Shown piece after piece: positions 34,502-43,828 of a DNA stretch of 64,000 nt. Position numbers and translations under genes: made by a program. Origin of the DNA: Nonomuraea candida (GTDB lineage: Bacteria; Actinomycetota; Actinomycetes; Streptosporangiales; Streptosporangiaceae). The DNA lies in the NCBI RefSeq assembly GCF_000725485.1, contig NZ_KL647031.1:434001-498000 (forward strand), in the 5' to 3' direction. The notes beneath the pieces were generated by a model. It ran no database searches, was not told where the DNA came from, and saw only the letters and a list, made by a program, of their open reading frames with translations. Position 1 is the stretch's first letter. Each line of letters begins with the position of its first letter.

Positions 34502-35572
34502 TCACGGGGTGTCGCGGGCGCGGAGGCGGGTGGCCTTGAGCGCCAGGTGCACGGCCAGGCGGTCGTCCCCGTCCGACAGGTCGCGATGGGTGAGGCGTTC
34601 GGCCTTGCCCAGCCGGTAGTACAACGTCTGCCGGTGGATGCCGAGCTCGGCCGCCGTCTTCTGCACGTGCCCGCCCCGGTCCAGATAGACCTCGACCGTC
34701 TGGGCCAGCTCGGCGTCCAGCGCCGCGGTCTCGGCGGCCAGCTCGCGCAGGTCGGCCTGGCTCAGCCGGGCCAGCAGGCGGTGCACGCCCAGGTCCTCCC
34801 AGCGGGCGATGGGCGCGTGGCGCGGGAAGTGCTCGGCGACGCGCAGGGCCTGCCGGGCCTCGCGCCAGCTCAGCCACGCGTCGGCCGGGTCGGTCCGGGG
34901 CGCGCCGATGCCGGCCGCGGTGCCGTACGCGCTCTGCACGGTCTGCGCCACCTCGCCGGCCAGGTGCGCGGGGGCGAGCAGGGCGACGGGGGAGCCGGGG
35001 CGGGCCAGCACGCCCCGGGGCAGCGTCCACAGCGCGGCCACCCGCTCCTGCGACTCGCGCACGGCGATGGCCGTGACCGGGCCCGGCGGCGTCTCGACCT
35101 CGGCCTCCGCGCGCTCCTCGGGGTCGGCGGAGAACAACGCGCGCAGGCCGCGCCCGACGTCCTGCCTGCTCCTGGCCTCCTGGGCGAGCGCGGCGGCGGC
35201 CCGCGCGACGAGCGGCGCGGCGGCGGCGAGCCGCTGGTCGGTCAGCTCGCCCGAGTCGAGCAGCCACAGATAGCCGTAGGTGACGTCGGCGTGGCGCAGC
35301 GGCCAGCAGATGCGGGCCAGGACCTTCAGCTCGGCGTCGGCGGGGATCCTGACGGGGCCGCCGGCCCGGGCGATGCCGTAGCGCTCGAAGTAGTCGCGCA
35401 CCTCGCCGGTGGCGCGCCGGCGCAGGATCGACTCCTGGCGGACCGTGTCGATGTCGCCGTGCTGCGCGCCGTAGGCCAGCAGCCGGAACGAGCGGTCCTC
35501 CAGCGTCGCAGACGCCCCCAGCCGGGCGGCGATCTCGTCGACGATCTCTTGTAGGTCTGCCGAGTTGTGCAT
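34502..35572 (-). CDS. PucR-type transcriptional regulator of proline catabolism
   Basis: About 356 residues: N-terminal GAF-like/sensor region, GGDEF-like middle, and C-terminal HTH of PucR type (DRGGHVQKTAAELGIHRQTLYYRLGKAERL). It is divergent from proline dehydrogenase across about 75 bp. In many actinomycetes this family activates the proline dehydrogenase/P5C dehydrogenase genes in response to proline, so that role is inferred. ATG 35572 was chosen over a TTG at 35593. Confidence 0.87.
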   Translation of the reverse strand: MHNSADLQEIVDEIAARLGASATLEDRSFRLLAYGAQHGDIDTVRQESILRRRATGEVRDYFERYGIARAGGPVRIPADAELKVLARICWPLRHADVTYGYLWLLDSGELTDQRLAAAAPLVARAAAALAQEARSRQDVGRGLRALFSADPEERAEAEVETPPGPVTAIAVRESQERVAALWTLPRGVLARPGSPVALLAPAHLAGEVAQTVQSAYGTAAGIGAPRTDPADAWLSWREARQALRVAEHFPRHAPIARWEDLGVHRLLARLSQADLRELAAETAALDAELAQTVEVYLDRGGHVQKTAAELGIHRQTLYYRLGKAERLTHRDLSDGDDRLAVHLALKATRLRARDTP

Positions 35573-35648
35573 TTGTACGACAGCCTGCCACAACCGCCGT
35601 TACGCCCGTCGATGGCCCCCTCTGAGCTGCGTTTTTAGACTTGGGCCC

Positions 35649-36566
35649 ATGCTGGGTCAACTGCTGCTCGCCGCTTCCAGGAGCGGTGTCGTACGCCGCT
35701 CCGTGTCAGGCTTCCCGCTCACGAAGAAGGTCGTGAAGCGGTTCGTCGCGGGTGAAGGCGTCCAGGAGGCCAGCGCCGCGATCGAACGGCTGCGCGACGC
35801 CGGCCTGGCCGTGACCGTCGACCACCTCGGCGAGGAGACGCTCGACGCGCGCGCCGCCGAGGCCACCGCCGACGCCTACCTCACGTTCCTGCGCACCGTC
35901 GCGCCGCTAAACCTGGGCGACCGGGGCGAGGTGTCGGTCAAGCTGTCGGCCGTCGGGCAGCGGCTCGACGAGTCGATGGCCCTGGAGCACGCCCGCGAGA
36001 TCTGCGCCGCCGCCGCGGCCAACGGCTCGTCCGTCACGCTCGACATGGAGGACCACACCACGGTCGACTCCACGCTGTCGATCCTGCGCAAGCTGCGCGA
36101 GGACTACCCCTCGACCGGCGTGGCCATCCAGGCGTACCTGTTCCGCAGCGAGCAGGACTGCCGCGACCTGGCCTCGGAGGGCTCCCGCGTGCGGCTGGTC
36201 AAGGGCGCCTACCGCGAGCCCGCCTCCGTCGCGCACCAGGACAAGACGGACGTCGACAAGGCGTACGTGCGATGCCTGCGCATCCTCATGGCGGGGAAGG
36301 GGTACCCCATGGTGGCGACGCACGACGACCGGATGATCGCGATCACCGAGCTGCTCGCCGACCGCTTCGGGCGGTCGATCGGCGACCACGAGTTCCAGAT
36401 GCTCTACGGAATCAGGACCGACCGGCAGGAGGCCCTGGCCGGCGCCGGTCACACGGTCCGCGTGTACGTCCCCTACGGCGACGACTGGTACGGCTACTTC
36501 ATGCGCCGCCTGGCGGAGCGCCCGGCCAACGTCGCCTTCTTCCTTCGTGCCCTTGGGGGTAAGTAA
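35649..36566 (+). CDS. proline dehydrogenase
   Basis: Monofunctional FAD-dependent PRODH, 305 residues, normal length for the actinobacterial type. Barrel motifs: SVKLSAVGQ, VTLDMEDHTTVDSTL, GVAIQAYLFRS, RVRLVKGAYREP, MVATHDDR, EFQMLYGIR, and the proline-binding end VRVYVPYGDDWYGYFMRRLAERP. Oxidises proline to P5C. The P5C dehydrogenase ATG follows its stop directly. Confidence 0.96.
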   Translation: MLGQLLLAASRSGVVRRSVSGFPLTKKVVKRFVAGEGVQEASAAIERLRDAGLAVTVDHLGEETLDARAAEATADAYLTFLRTVAPLNLGDRGEVSVKLSAVGQRLDESMALEHAREICAAAAANGSSVTLDMEDHTTVDSTLSILRKLREDYPSTGVAIQAYLFRSEQDCRDLASEGSRVRLVKGAYREPASVAHQDKTDVDKAYVRCLRILMAGKGYPMVATHDDRMIAITELLADRFGRSIGDHEFQMLYGIRTDRQEALAGAGHTVRVYVPYGDDWYGYFMRRLAERPANVAFFLRALGGK

Positions 36567-38192
36567 ATGGATGCCATCAGCAACGTCCCCGTGCCCGCGA
36601 ACGAGCGCGTGTACGGCTACGCGCCCGGCAGCGCCGAGCGGGTCGCGCTGGAGGACCGCATCAAGGAGCTGGCCGGGGCGTCCCTCGACCTGACCATGAC
36701 CATCGGCGGCGAGCAGCGCCCGGGCGGTGGCGCCCCCATCGACGTGGTGCAGCCGCACCAGCATGCCTCCGTCCTGGGCCGTACCAACGACGCTACGGCC
36801 CAGGACGTGCGGGACGCGATCGACAGCGCGCTGGCGGCGGCCCCCGCCTGGCGGTCGCTGTCGTTCGACGAGCGCGCGGCGATCTTCCTCAAGGCGGCCG
36901 ACCTGCTGGCCGGCCCGTGGCGGGCGACGCTGAACGCGGCGACCATCCTCGGCCAGTCCAAGTCGGTGCAGCAGGCGGAGATCGACGCGGCCTGCGAGCT
37001 GATCGACTTCCTGCGCTTCAACGTGGCCTACGCCCGCCGGCTCTACGCCGACCAGCCGATCTCCTCGCCGGGCGTGTGGAACAGGATGGAGTACCGGCCG
37101 CTCGAGGGCTTCGTGCTGGCGATCACGCCGTTCAACTTCACCGCCATCGCCGGCAACCTGCCGACGTCGGCGGCCCTCATGGGCAACGTCGTGGTCTGGA
37201 AGCCGTCGCCGACCCAGCAGTTCGCCGCGCACTTCACGATGCGGCTGCTGGAGGCGGCCGGGCTGCCCCCGGGCGTGATCAACCTGGTCACCGGCAACGG
37301 GCAGGCCGTCTCCGAGGTCGCCCTGCCGCACCCGGCGCTGGCGGGCATCCACTTCACCGGCTCGACCGCGACCTTCCAGCACCTGTGGGGCACGATCGGC
37401 GCGAACATCGCCTCCTACCACGGCTACCCGCGCCTCGTCGGGGAGACCGGCGGCAAGGACTTCGTGCTCGCGCACCCCTCCGCCGACCCGGCGGTGCTCA
37501 CGACGGCCCTGGTCAGGGGCGCCTTCGAGTACCAGGGGCAGAAGTGCTCGGCGGCCTCGCGGGCGTACGTGCCGCGGTCGGTGTGGAACCGCATGCGTGA
37601 CGACTTCGTCGCCACCGCCGAGTCGCTGACGGTCGGGGACGTGGCGGCCGACCTGTCGACGTTCATGGGCGCGGTCATCGACGCGCGGGCCTTCGCCAAG
37701 CACAAGGAGGCGATCGACCGGGCGCGGGCGGCGGGCAACATCGACGTGCTCACCGGCTCCTACGACGACTCGGTCGGCTACTTCGTCAAGCCTGCTGTCC
37801 TGGAGTGCGCCGACCCGACCGACGAGATCTTCGTCAAGGAGTACTTCGGGCCGATCCTCGGCGTGCACATCTACGAGGACCGCGACTACGACACGGTGCT
37901 CGACCAGATGGAGGGCATCGCCCCGTACGCGCTGACCGGCTCGATCATCGCCCAGGACCGGTACGCGATCGCCTCGGCCGCCGAGCGGCTGCGCTTCGCG
38001 GCGGGCAACTTCTACGTCAACGACAAGCCGACGGGCGCGGTCGTGGGCCAGCAGCCGTTCGGCGGCGGCCGGGCCTCCGGCACCAACGACAAGGCCGGCT
38101 CGATCCACAACCTGACGCGCTGGGTGAGCGCCCGCGCGATCAAGGAGACGTTCGTGCCGCCGACCGACCACCGTTACCCGCACATGGGCTGA
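36567..38192 (+). CDS. pruA: L-glutamate gamma-semialdehyde (P5C) dehydrogenase
   Basis: ALDH-superfamily enzyme, 541 residues. Cofactor region AITPFNFTAIAGNLPTSAAL and KPSPTQQFAA; catalytic Glu in VGETGGKDF; catalytic Cys in YQGQKCSAASRAYVP; C-terminal QQPFGGGRASGTNDKAG. Oxidises glutamate semialdehyde to glutamate with NAD+. No gap to proline dehydrogenase, suggesting coupled translation and substrate hand-off. Confidence 0.97.
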   Translation: MDAISNVPVPANERVYGYAPGSAERVALEDRIKELAGASLDLTMTIGGEQRPGGGAPIDVVQPHQHASVLGRTNDATAQDVRDAIDSALAAAPAWRSLSFDERAAIFLKAADLLAGPWRATLNAATILGQSKSVQQAEIDAACELIDFLRFNVAYARRLYADQPISSPGVWNRMEYRPLEGFVLAITPFNFTAIAGNLPTSAALMGNVVVWKPSPTQQFAAHFTMRLLEAAGLPPGVINLVTGNGQAVSEVALPHPALAGIHFTGSTATFQHLWGTIGANIASYHGYPRLVGETGGKDFVLAHPSADPAVLTTALVRGAFEYQGQKCSAASRAYVPRSVWNRMRDDFVATAESLTVGDVAADLSTFMGAVIDARAFAKHKEAIDRARAAGNIDVLTGSYDDSVGYFVKPAVLECADPTDEIFVKEYFGPILGVHIYEDRDYDTVLDQMEGIAPYALTGSIIAQDRYAIASAAERLRFAAGNFYVNDKPTGAVVGQQPFGGGRASGTNDKAGSIHNLTRWVSARAIKETFVPPTDHRYPHMG

Positions 38193-38213
38193 GCACCCTC
38201 CGCCCATCTCCGG

Positions 38214-38248
38214 CGAGAGCCTCCGGGTACTGCCCCCGGGGGCTCTCG
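38214..38248 (+). terminator. terminator of the proline operon
   Basis: Stem CGAGAGCC-T-CCGGG / CCCGG-GGGCTCTCG with one mismatch-type position and a 7-base loop, starting 21 bp after the pruA stop, followed by GTGTTT. Confidence 0.8.
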
Positions 38249-38260
38249 GCGTGTTTCGAT

Positions 38261-38875
38261 GTGCGGGTGATCGATCACTACCGCGAGGTGTTCCGGCGCG
38301 TCGGCTGGCTGGACGCGCTCTGCTGGGTCGTCGTGCAGCCCCTCGACGAGGAGCCCGGCATCGACGACGTCTTATGGCGGCTGAACGGCTTATGGGGGCT
38401 GAACGGCGGCCGCGACCCCGAGCGGCGCGTCATGGCCTACCCGCCGGAGGAGGCGCTGGAGGCGGACGCGCCCGTGCTCTTCGTCTTCGAGGATGACGGT
38501 GGCTGGGGGCTGCTGGAGTTCACCTCCGGCCACGCCCTCCCCGAGCCGGTCGTCGGCGCGATCAGCGAGCGGGCCAGGGTGTGGATGGCGAGCTGGCGCG
38601 TCAACGGCGGCCACACGGTGCTCTACGCGGCCGGCGGCCGGATCAGGGCGCGCATGCGGGACTTCGTGTTCGGCGAACGCCGGGAGGAGGACGGCGACCC
38701 CGCCGTCCTGGCCGGGCTGCGCGCCATGCTCGACGGCCTCGATTCCGGCGACTTCGACGGCCGGTGCGCCGCGGCGCTCGCCTTCATCGAGCAGGCCGCC
38801 GGCGTGGGATTCGACGCCGGGGAGGTGACCGCGGAGAACGCGCCCGTCGTCGTCCTCGGCACCCCCGTGGCCTAA
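38261..38875 (+). CDS. hypothetical protein
   Basis: 204 residues, not recognised. Mixed alpha/beta, acidic, no signal peptide or membrane helix; contains a segment (APVLFVFEDDGGWGLLEFTSG) with alternating strands. GTG at 38261 or 38267 are possible starts, both lacking a good ribosome-binding site. Placed just after the proline-operon terminator, so probably transcribed separately. Confidence 0.6.
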   Translation: MRVIDHYREVFRRVGWLDALCWVVVQPLDEEPGIDDVLWRLNGLWGLNGGRDPERRVMAYPPEEALEADAPVLFVFEDDGGWGLLEFTSGHALPEPVVGAISERARVWMASWRVNGGHTVLYAAGGRIRARMRDFVFGERREEDGDPAVLAGLRAMLDGLDSGDFDGRCAAALAFIEQAAGVGFDAGEVTAENAPVVVLGTPVA

Positions 38876-38929
38876 TGTGCAAGATTCCTGTCGTTGACGC
38901 CATGCCGGGCCCGCGACCAGCATGAAGGC

Positions 38930-39895
38930 ATGCAGCGACGGATTCTGATCGTCGTCTTCCCCGGTTTCCAGCTCCTCGACATGGCCGGTCCCGCCGACGT
39001 CTTCGGGACGGCGAGCCTGCTCCTGGGCGAGGCCGGCTACCGGGTGGAGCTGGTCGCGCCGGGCGAGGGCGGAGCCGTGACCGCGGCGAACGGCGTCACG
39101 GTCACCGCCGCCCCGCTCGGCGAGGTGACGGGCGCGATCGACACGCTGCTGGTGGCGGGCGGCCTCGCGGTGCCCGGCCATCTCGGCGACCGGGAGCTGA
39201 TCGACGGCATCGTCCGGCTGGCGGCCTCGGCCCGGCGCGTCGCCTCGGTCTGCAACGGCGCGTTCCTGCTGGCGGAGGCCGGGCTGCTGGAACGCCGGCG
39301 GGCCACCACGCACTGGCTGGTCGCCGGCGAGCTCAAGAGCCGCTACGCGGGCGTCGAGGTGGACGCCGACCCCCTCTACATCGAGGACGGCCACGTCTGG
39401 ACCTCCGCCGGGGTGCTGTCCGGCGTGGACCTGGCGCTGGCGCTGGTGGCCAGGGACCACGGCCACGGGGTGGCCGGGAGCGTCGCCCGCGGCCTGGTCG
39501 TCTACCTGCACAGACCCGGCGGGCAGAGCCAGTTCAGCATGCCGATGCGGGCCATGACGCCGCGCCGCGAGCCGCTGCGGGAGCTGCAGGCCTACATCGA
39601 CGCGAACCCGGGCGCCGACCTCAGCGTGCCCGCGCTGGCCGCGCGCGCCGGGATGAGCGAGCGGCACTTCTCGCGGGTCTTCACCGAGCAGACCGGCCTG
39701 TCCCCGGGCCGGTACGTCGAGCTCAGCAGGGCCGACACCGCCAGGCGGTTGCTGGAGGTGACCTCCCTGCCCCTGGACGCCGTGGCCAGGGAGTCGGGCC
39801 TCGGCACGCCCGAGACGCTCTACCGCGTCTTCAGGCGGCACTGGCGCGTCTCGCCGGGGGATCACCGGCGCAGATTCCAGACGAAGGAGAGGTAA
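38930..39895 (+). CDS. GlxA/AraC-type transcriptional regulator with DJ-1/PfpI domain
   Basis: 321 residues: DJ-1/PfpI-like domain (about 1-175; nucleophile-elbow position ASVCNGAFLLAEAG, THWLV following) and C-terminal AraC HTH (about 215-315; LSVPALAARAGMSERHFSRVFTEQ and second HTH LDAVARESGLGTPETLYRVFRRHW). The following gene encodes a stand-alone DJ-1/PfpI protein 4 bp later, a common regulator/enzyme pair. Confidence 0.92.
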   Translation: MQRRILIVVFPGFQLLDMAGPADVFGTASLLLGEAGYRVELVAPGEGGAVTAANGVTVTAAPLGEVTGAIDTLLVAGGLAVPGHLGDRELIDGIVRLAASARRVASVCNGAFLLAEAGLLERRRATTHWLVAGELKSRYAGVEVDADPLYIEDGHVWTSAGVLSGVDLALALVARDHGHGVAGSVARGLVVYLHRPGGQSQFSMPMRAMTPRREPLRELQAYIDANPGADLSVPALAARAGMSERHFSRVFTEQTGLSPGRYVELSRADTARRLLEVTSLPLDAVARESGLGTPETLYRVFRRHWRVSPGDHRRRFQTKER

Positions 39896-39899
39896 GTCC

Positions 39900-40523
39900 A
39901 TGCATGTCGCCATTCCGCTTTACGATCGGTTCACCGCGCTGGACGCGGTGGGGCCGTACCAGGTGCTGGCCTTCGCGCCGGGGTGCACGGTGACGTTCGT
40001 CGCCGGGCAGCCCGGCCCGGTCTCCGACGACCGCGGCACGCTCTCGATCACCGCCACGGCGTCGTACGAGGACGTGTCGGCGCCGGACGTGATCGTGGTG
40101 CCCGGCGGCATCGGCACCCTGGACGCCCTGTCCGACGAGGCCCTGGTGGGCTGGATCAGGCAGGCGCACGAGCACACCCGGTGGACCACCTCGGTGTGCA
40201 GCGGGTCGCTCCTGCTCGGCGCGGCCGGGCTGCTGACGGGGGAGAAGGCGACCAGCCACTGGGCCATCCTCGACTTCCTGCCGCGCTACGGGGCCGAGCC
40301 GGTGAGCGAGCGCGTGGTCACGGCCGGGAAGGTCGTGACGGCGGCCGGAGTGTCGGCGGGGATCGACATGGCGCTGACGTTGCTGGCGCTGGCGAGCGAC
40401 GTGGAGACGGCGCAGAGCGTGCAACTGGCCATCGAGTACGACCCGCAGCCGCCCTTCAACGCCGGCTCCCCGAAGACGGCCCCCGAGGGCCTGACCGAGC
40501 GAGCCCTGAGCCTGATCACCTGA
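39900..40523 (+). CDS. DJ-1/PfpI family protein, isonitrile-hydratase-like
   Basis: 207 residues; class I glutamine-amidotransferase-like fold. Key residues: acidic Asp in DRFTALDAVGPYQVL, nucleophile Cys in TTSVCSGSLLLGAAGLL, followed by TSHW. The pattern fits isonitrile hydratase (InhA)-like proteins, although DJ-1 relatives vary in activity. Probably co-transcribed with the upstream GlxA-type regulator. Its 3' end is tandemly duplicated beyond the stop. Confidence 0.88.
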   Translation: MHVAIPLYDRFTALDAVGPYQVLAFAPGCTVTFVAGQPGPVSDDRGTLSITATASYEDVSAPDVIVVPGGIGTLDALSDEALVGWIRQAHEHTRWTTSVCSGSLLLGAAGLLTGEKATSHWAILDFLPRYGAEPVSERVVTAGKVVTAAGVSAGIDMALTLLALASDVETAQSVQLAIEYDPQPPFNAGSPKTAPEGLTERALSLIT

Positions 40524-40548
40524 CCGAGTGAGCCCTGAGCCCGATCAC
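40491..40548. repeat. 29-bp tandem duplication across the stop codon
   Basis: The last 29 bases leading to the stop of the DJ-1 gene (40491-40519) are repeated at 40520-40548 with two mismatches, and a partial third copy begins at 40549. The duplicated unit contains a second in-frame-like TGA. Confidence 0.85.
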
Positions 40549-40586
40549 CTGACCGGCCGCCTTCCGGTGGCCGTCCGGCCGGTGCA

Positions 40587-40622
40587 GGCGCCCCCGTCCC
40601 TCCAGCCCGGGACGGGGGCGCC
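40587..40622 (+). terminator. strong hairpin after DJ-1 gene
   Basis: Perfect 14-bp stem GGCGCCCCCGTCCC / GGGACGGGGGCGCC with an 8-base loop. Lies in the 440-bp intergenic region between two convergent genes; could serve either strand. Confidence 0.75.
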
Positions 40623-40703
40623 TCCGTCCGGGCCCTATGTCCGGCGGGCCCGGAGGTCTGTCGGCCGCCAGGCGCGCGGCCCGCGCGTTCTGGAGCGTTC
40701 CAG

Positions 40704-40726
40704 CCGGAGGGCGCGGCGCCCTCCGG
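40704..40726. repeat. palindrome
   Basis: CCGGAGGGCGC-G-GCGCCCTCCGG: 11-bp perfect arms around one base, about 80 bp after the terminator above. It may be a second terminator for the convergent ArsR gene. Confidence 0.6.
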
Positions 40727-40832
40727 CCGCGCCGTGCCGGTGCCGCCTGCCTTGATCGGCTCCTGCGCCAGTGGAAGGCCGGGTGACGAAGAAGATACGG
40801 GCGCGCGCGAGTCACCGGCCTCAGGGCGGCAC

Positions 40833-40848
40833 CTAGGGATCTCCCTAG
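40833..40848. promoter_or_regulatory. 16-bp perfect palindrome CTAGGGATCTCCCTAG
   Basis: A perfect dyad typical of a dimeric regulator site, but located between the 3' ends of two convergent genes where no promoter is expected. It partly resembles the TAGGGA/TCCCTA half-sites of the TetR operators, with a different centre. Confidence 0.45.
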
Positions 40849-40858
40849 TCCGATGATC

Positions 40859-40908
<50 letters not shown>

Positions 40909-40964
40909 CCCGCCTCGGCCCGCCCCGGCCCTGACCGCGGCCCATCCGGCCCCGGGCCTGCTCG

Positions 40965-41570
40965 TCATTCCTCCGGCAGCGAGCCCAAGGGCAGCACGTC
41001 GAAGTGCACCACCACCTGGCCGGCCGGGCCGGGCGCGCCGGACTCGGCCCGGCCGTCCGACAGGGCCCGGTAGCGCTCCAGCACCTCGAACACCTGGTCC
41101 CGCATCCGCGCCGTCTCCTCCGGGGTGAGCCGCAGCGAGCGCCGCCCGTACGCGGAGGCCGCCAGCCACTCCTCCGGCGCCCGGTCCGACTCCTGGCGCC
41201 AGCGCGACAGCTCCTCGCCGCGCCGGCGCACCAGGTCGTCGAGCAGATAGTCCAGCGCGCCCGCCACCTCGGGGTCGGCGGGCCGCGCCTCGCCGTAGGA
41301 GTAGCCGCCGGGCGTGACGCGCCAGTACTTCTCCTTGCCCCGCCCCATCCCCGGCACCACCTCGATCATCCCGTGCTTGGCCAGCTCTCTGAGGTGGTAG
41401 CTGGTGGCGCCGGTGTTCTGGCCGAGCCGGGCGGCCAGCCCGGTGGCGGTCGCGGGGCCGTGCTGTTCGAGCAGCTCGTACATCCGCAGGCGCAGCGGGT
41501 GGGCGAAGGACTTCAGGGCGTTCGCGTCGAGGGTGCGGGCGGAGAAGCTCTTGATCTGCATCCTGTGCAT
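40965..41570 (-). CDS. ArsR-type winged-helix regulator
   Basis: About 201 residues: N-terminal HTH_20/ArsR domain (LKSFAHPLRLRMYELLEQHGP, SYHLRELAKHGMIE) with a longer C-terminal region of a subfamily found beside MFS exporters. Divergent from the MFS gene across about 58 bp that contains palindromes, so it likely represses the exporter. ATG 41570 was chosen; 41561 is an alternative. Confidence 0.88.
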   Translation of the reverse strand: MHRMQIKSFSARTLDANALKSFAHPLRLRMYELLEQHGPATATGLAARLGQNTGATSYHLRELAKHGMIEVVPGMGRGKEKYWRVTPGGYSYGEARPADPEVAGALDYLLDDLVRRRGEELSRWRQESDRAPEEWLAASAYGRRSLRLTPEETARMRDQVFEVLERYRALSDGRAESGAPGPAGQVVVHFDVLPLGSLPEE

Positions 41571-41576
41571 GCCTAT

Positions 41577-41598
41577 CTTTGCAAAGAAAACTGTGCAC
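41577..41598. promoter_or_regulatory. palindromes in arsR/MFS divergent region
   Basis: CTTTGCAAAG (41577-41586), a perfect 10-bp dyad, and TGTGCACA with core GTGCAC (41593-41598) lie within the short A/T-rich divergent promoter region; candidate operator of the ArsR-type protein. Confidence 0.5.
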
Positions 41599-41628
41599 AC
41601 TTTTCCCTACACACTATCGGAGCACGGC

Positions 41629-42876
41629 ATGGCACGTCTGGGTCGATCGTTCGCCTTCCTGTGGTCGTCCACCGGGCTGTCCAACCTGGCGGACGGCCTG
41701 CTGAAGGTCGGCGCGCCGCTGCTGGCCGTGACGATGACGCGCTCGCCCACCCTCGTGTCCCTGGTGGGGGCCGCCGCCACGCTGCCGTGGCTGCTGCTGG
41801 CGCTGCACGCGGGCGCGATCGCCGACCGGGCCGACCGCCGCCGCATCATGGTGCGCGCCAACCTGATCCGCGCCGCCCTCCTGGCCGCCGTCACCGCGCT
41901 GGCCGCGCTCGGCCTGCTGAACCTGTGGCTGCTGCTGGCCGCGGTGCTGCTGGCCGGCGTGTGCGAGGTCTTCGCCGACCTGTCGGCGCAGTCCATCCTG
42001 CCCATGGCCGTCTCCCGGGACGACCTGACCAGGGCGAACGGCCGCGTCTCCACCGCGCAGATGATCGGCAACGACTTCGTCGGCGCCCCGGTGTCCGGGC
42101 TGCTCGTCGTGGCGCTGCCCGCGGCGCTCTTCGGCGGCCCCGCCGTCCTGTACGCCGCCGCGGGGCTGCTCCTGCTGGGCATGCGGGGGGCGTACCGGCT
42201 GCCCGCGCCGGCCGCGCGCCGCCCGATGCGGGCCGACATCGGCGAGGCGCTGCGTTACCTGTGGGGCCATCGCGTGCTGCGCAGCCTGGCGGTCACGGCC
42301 GGGCTGCTCAACCTCGCCAACGCCGGCTTCTTCGCCGTCTTCGTGCTCTGGGCGGTCGGCGACGGCTCCCGGATCGGGCTGGAGCCGGGCGAGTACGGCC
42401 TCATGACCACGGCCTTCGCCGTAGGCGCGATCTTCGGCTCGCTGCTGGCGGCCCGCGCCGCGGCGCTCTTCGGCGAGCTGGGGACCCTCGTGGGCAACTG
42501 GCTGATCAGCAGCCTGCTGCTGCTGGTGCCGGTCGTCGTGCCGTCGCCGTGGGCGCTCTACCCGACCGCCGTGTTGTGGGGGCTGGTCGGCGCGGCGGGG
42601 AACGTCCTGGTGATCTCGGCCAGGCAGCGGCTGATCCCGGTGGAGCTGCTCGGCAGGGTCAATTCGGCATATCGCCTCATCGGGATGGGCGGGATGCCGC
42701 TCGGGGCGGCGCTGGGAGGCGTCGTGGCCGAGTTCGCGGGGCTGACGGCCGCCCTCGTGGGCGCGGTTGGAGTATGTTTGGCGGCAGTCGGGTTGGTGTG
42801 GCGCGTTTTGTCAGATCAATTTTCTGGGCCTCTGACCAGCGAACCTACACTTTCCGACATATCCGGATCACATTAG
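41629..42876 (+). CDS. MFS transporter (MFS_3, EntS/TetA-like)
   Basis: Twelve-helix facilitator, 415 residues. Helix 1 FLWSSTGLSNLADGLLKVGAPLLAV, loop 2/3 GAIADRADRRRIMV (motif A), TM5 region GRVSTAQMIGNDFVGAPVSGLL. Members export siderophores or drugs. Start ATG 41629, with CGGAG 5-9 bases upstream. Regulated, by inference, by the divergent ArsR-type gene. Confidence 0.88.
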   Translation: MARLGRSFAFLWSSTGLSNLADGLLKVGAPLLAVTMTRSPTLVSLVGAAATLPWLLLALHAGAIADRADRRRIMVRANLIRAALLAAVTALAALGLLNLWLLLAAVLLAGVCEVFADLSAQSILPMAVSRDDLTRANGRVSTAQMIGNDFVGAPVSGLLVVALPAALFGGPAVLYAAAGLLLLGMRGAYRLPAPAARRPMRADIGEALRYLWGHRVLRSLAVTAGLLNLANAGFFAVFVLWAVGDGSRIGLEPGEYGLMTTAFAVGAIFGSLLAARAAALFGELGTLVGNWLISSLLLLVPVVVPSPWALYPTAVLWGLVGAAGNVLVISARQRLIPVELLGRVNSAYRLIGMGGMPLGAALGGVVAEFAGLTAALVGAVGVCLAAVGLVWRVLSDQFSGPLTSEPTLSDISGSH

Positions 42877-42932
42877 TCACCCTACGGCGTGTGCTGAGGT
42901 GACATGATTATCCCCGAGCTTGAGGGGATGGT

Positions 42933-43739
42933 ATGCGGAAGATCGGCGGACGGTACCTCCTGAATGAGGAGGCCGGTCGTGGGGGTATGGGAGTCGTCTG
43001 GCGGGCGTTCGATCAGCTCCTCCACCGTACGGTGGCGCTTAAGGAGCTGACCTTGGCCGGTGAGGCCGAGATGGTGCGCCGCCGGGTGCTGCGTGAGGCC
43101 AGGATGGCCGCGGGCCTGACGCACCCGAACATCATCACGGTCCACGACCTGATCGAAGAGGGCGGCAAGCTCTGGATCGTGATGGAATATCTCGACGGGC
43201 TCTCGCTGCACCAGTTGCTCTCCCAGGTGGGCACCCTGCCCGCCCAGTCGGTGGCGGCCATCGGGCAGCACCTGCTCGCGGCGCTGCGCACCGCCCACCA
43301 GGCCGGAGTGCTGCACCGTGACGTGAAGCCGGCCAACGTCATGCTGACGGGCGACCGGGTGGTGCTGACCGACTTCGGCATCGCCACCGCCGAGGGCGAC
43401 ATCCGCATGACGACCTCGCGCCGCCTGCGCGGCACTCCCGCGTTCATGGCGCCGGAGCGGCTGCACGGAGGGCCGGCCAGCAAGGAGGCCGACATGTGGT
43501 CCTTCGGCGCCACGCTCTACAGCGCCATCGAGGGCCAGCCGCCCTATCCGGGGCAAGACGCGGCCACGGTGCTGGGCATGGCCCGCAGCGGGCCCTACCC
43601 GCCGCCGCGCCGCGCGGGAGTGATGCGGCCGCTCATCGAGGGGCTGCTGCACCACGATCCGGTGCGCCGGTTCACCCCCGAGCAGACGGCCGGGCTGCTG
43701 GCCGGCATGCGGGCGAGCGCGTACCAGGCGGCTATCTAA
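42933..43739 (+). CDS. Ser/Thr protein kinase (PknB-like), catalytic domain only
   Basis: 268 residues: glycine loop EEAGRGGMGVVWRA, VALKEL (Lys), HRDVKPANVML (catalytic loop), TDFGIA, RRLRGTPAFMAPERL. The protein ends soon after the kinase fold with no membrane helix or extracellular sensor, so it is soluble, unlike typical PknB. Substrate unknown. A hairpin lies downstream. Confidence 0.93.
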   Translation: MRKIGGRYLLNEEAGRGGMGVVWRAFDQLLHRTVALKELTLAGEAEMVRRRVLREARMAAGLTHPNIITVHDLIEEGGKLWIVMEYLDGLSLHQLLSQVGTLPAQSVAAIGQHLLAALRTAHQAGVLHRDVKPANVMLTGDRVVLTDFGIATAEGDIRMTTSRRLRGTPAFMAPERLHGGPASKEADMWSFGATLYSAIEGQPPYPGQDAATVLGMARSGPYPPPRRAGVMRPLIEGLLHHDPVRRFTPEQTAGLLAGMRASAYQAAI

Positions 43740-43789
43740 GCGCTCGGGCGAAAAGCTATACAAACCGGACATCAAGGCAGTAATCTGGC

Positions 43790-43817
43790 GGTGCTCCAGC
43801 GGGGGCGCTGGAGCGCC
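43790..43817 (+). terminator. hairpin after kinase gene
   Basis: 12-bp stem GGTGCTCCAGCG / CGCTGGAGCGCC (one G-T pair) with loop GGGG, 50 bp after the kinase stop. Confidence 0.72.
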
Positions 43818-43828
43818 AACGTTCCGTC

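Noticed and set aside
40965..41598. Minus-strand frame extending into (GCCGGA)8 as a Gly-Ser repeat protein
   Set aside because: It is a different frame over the ArsR gene; the ArsR frame has full family similarity.
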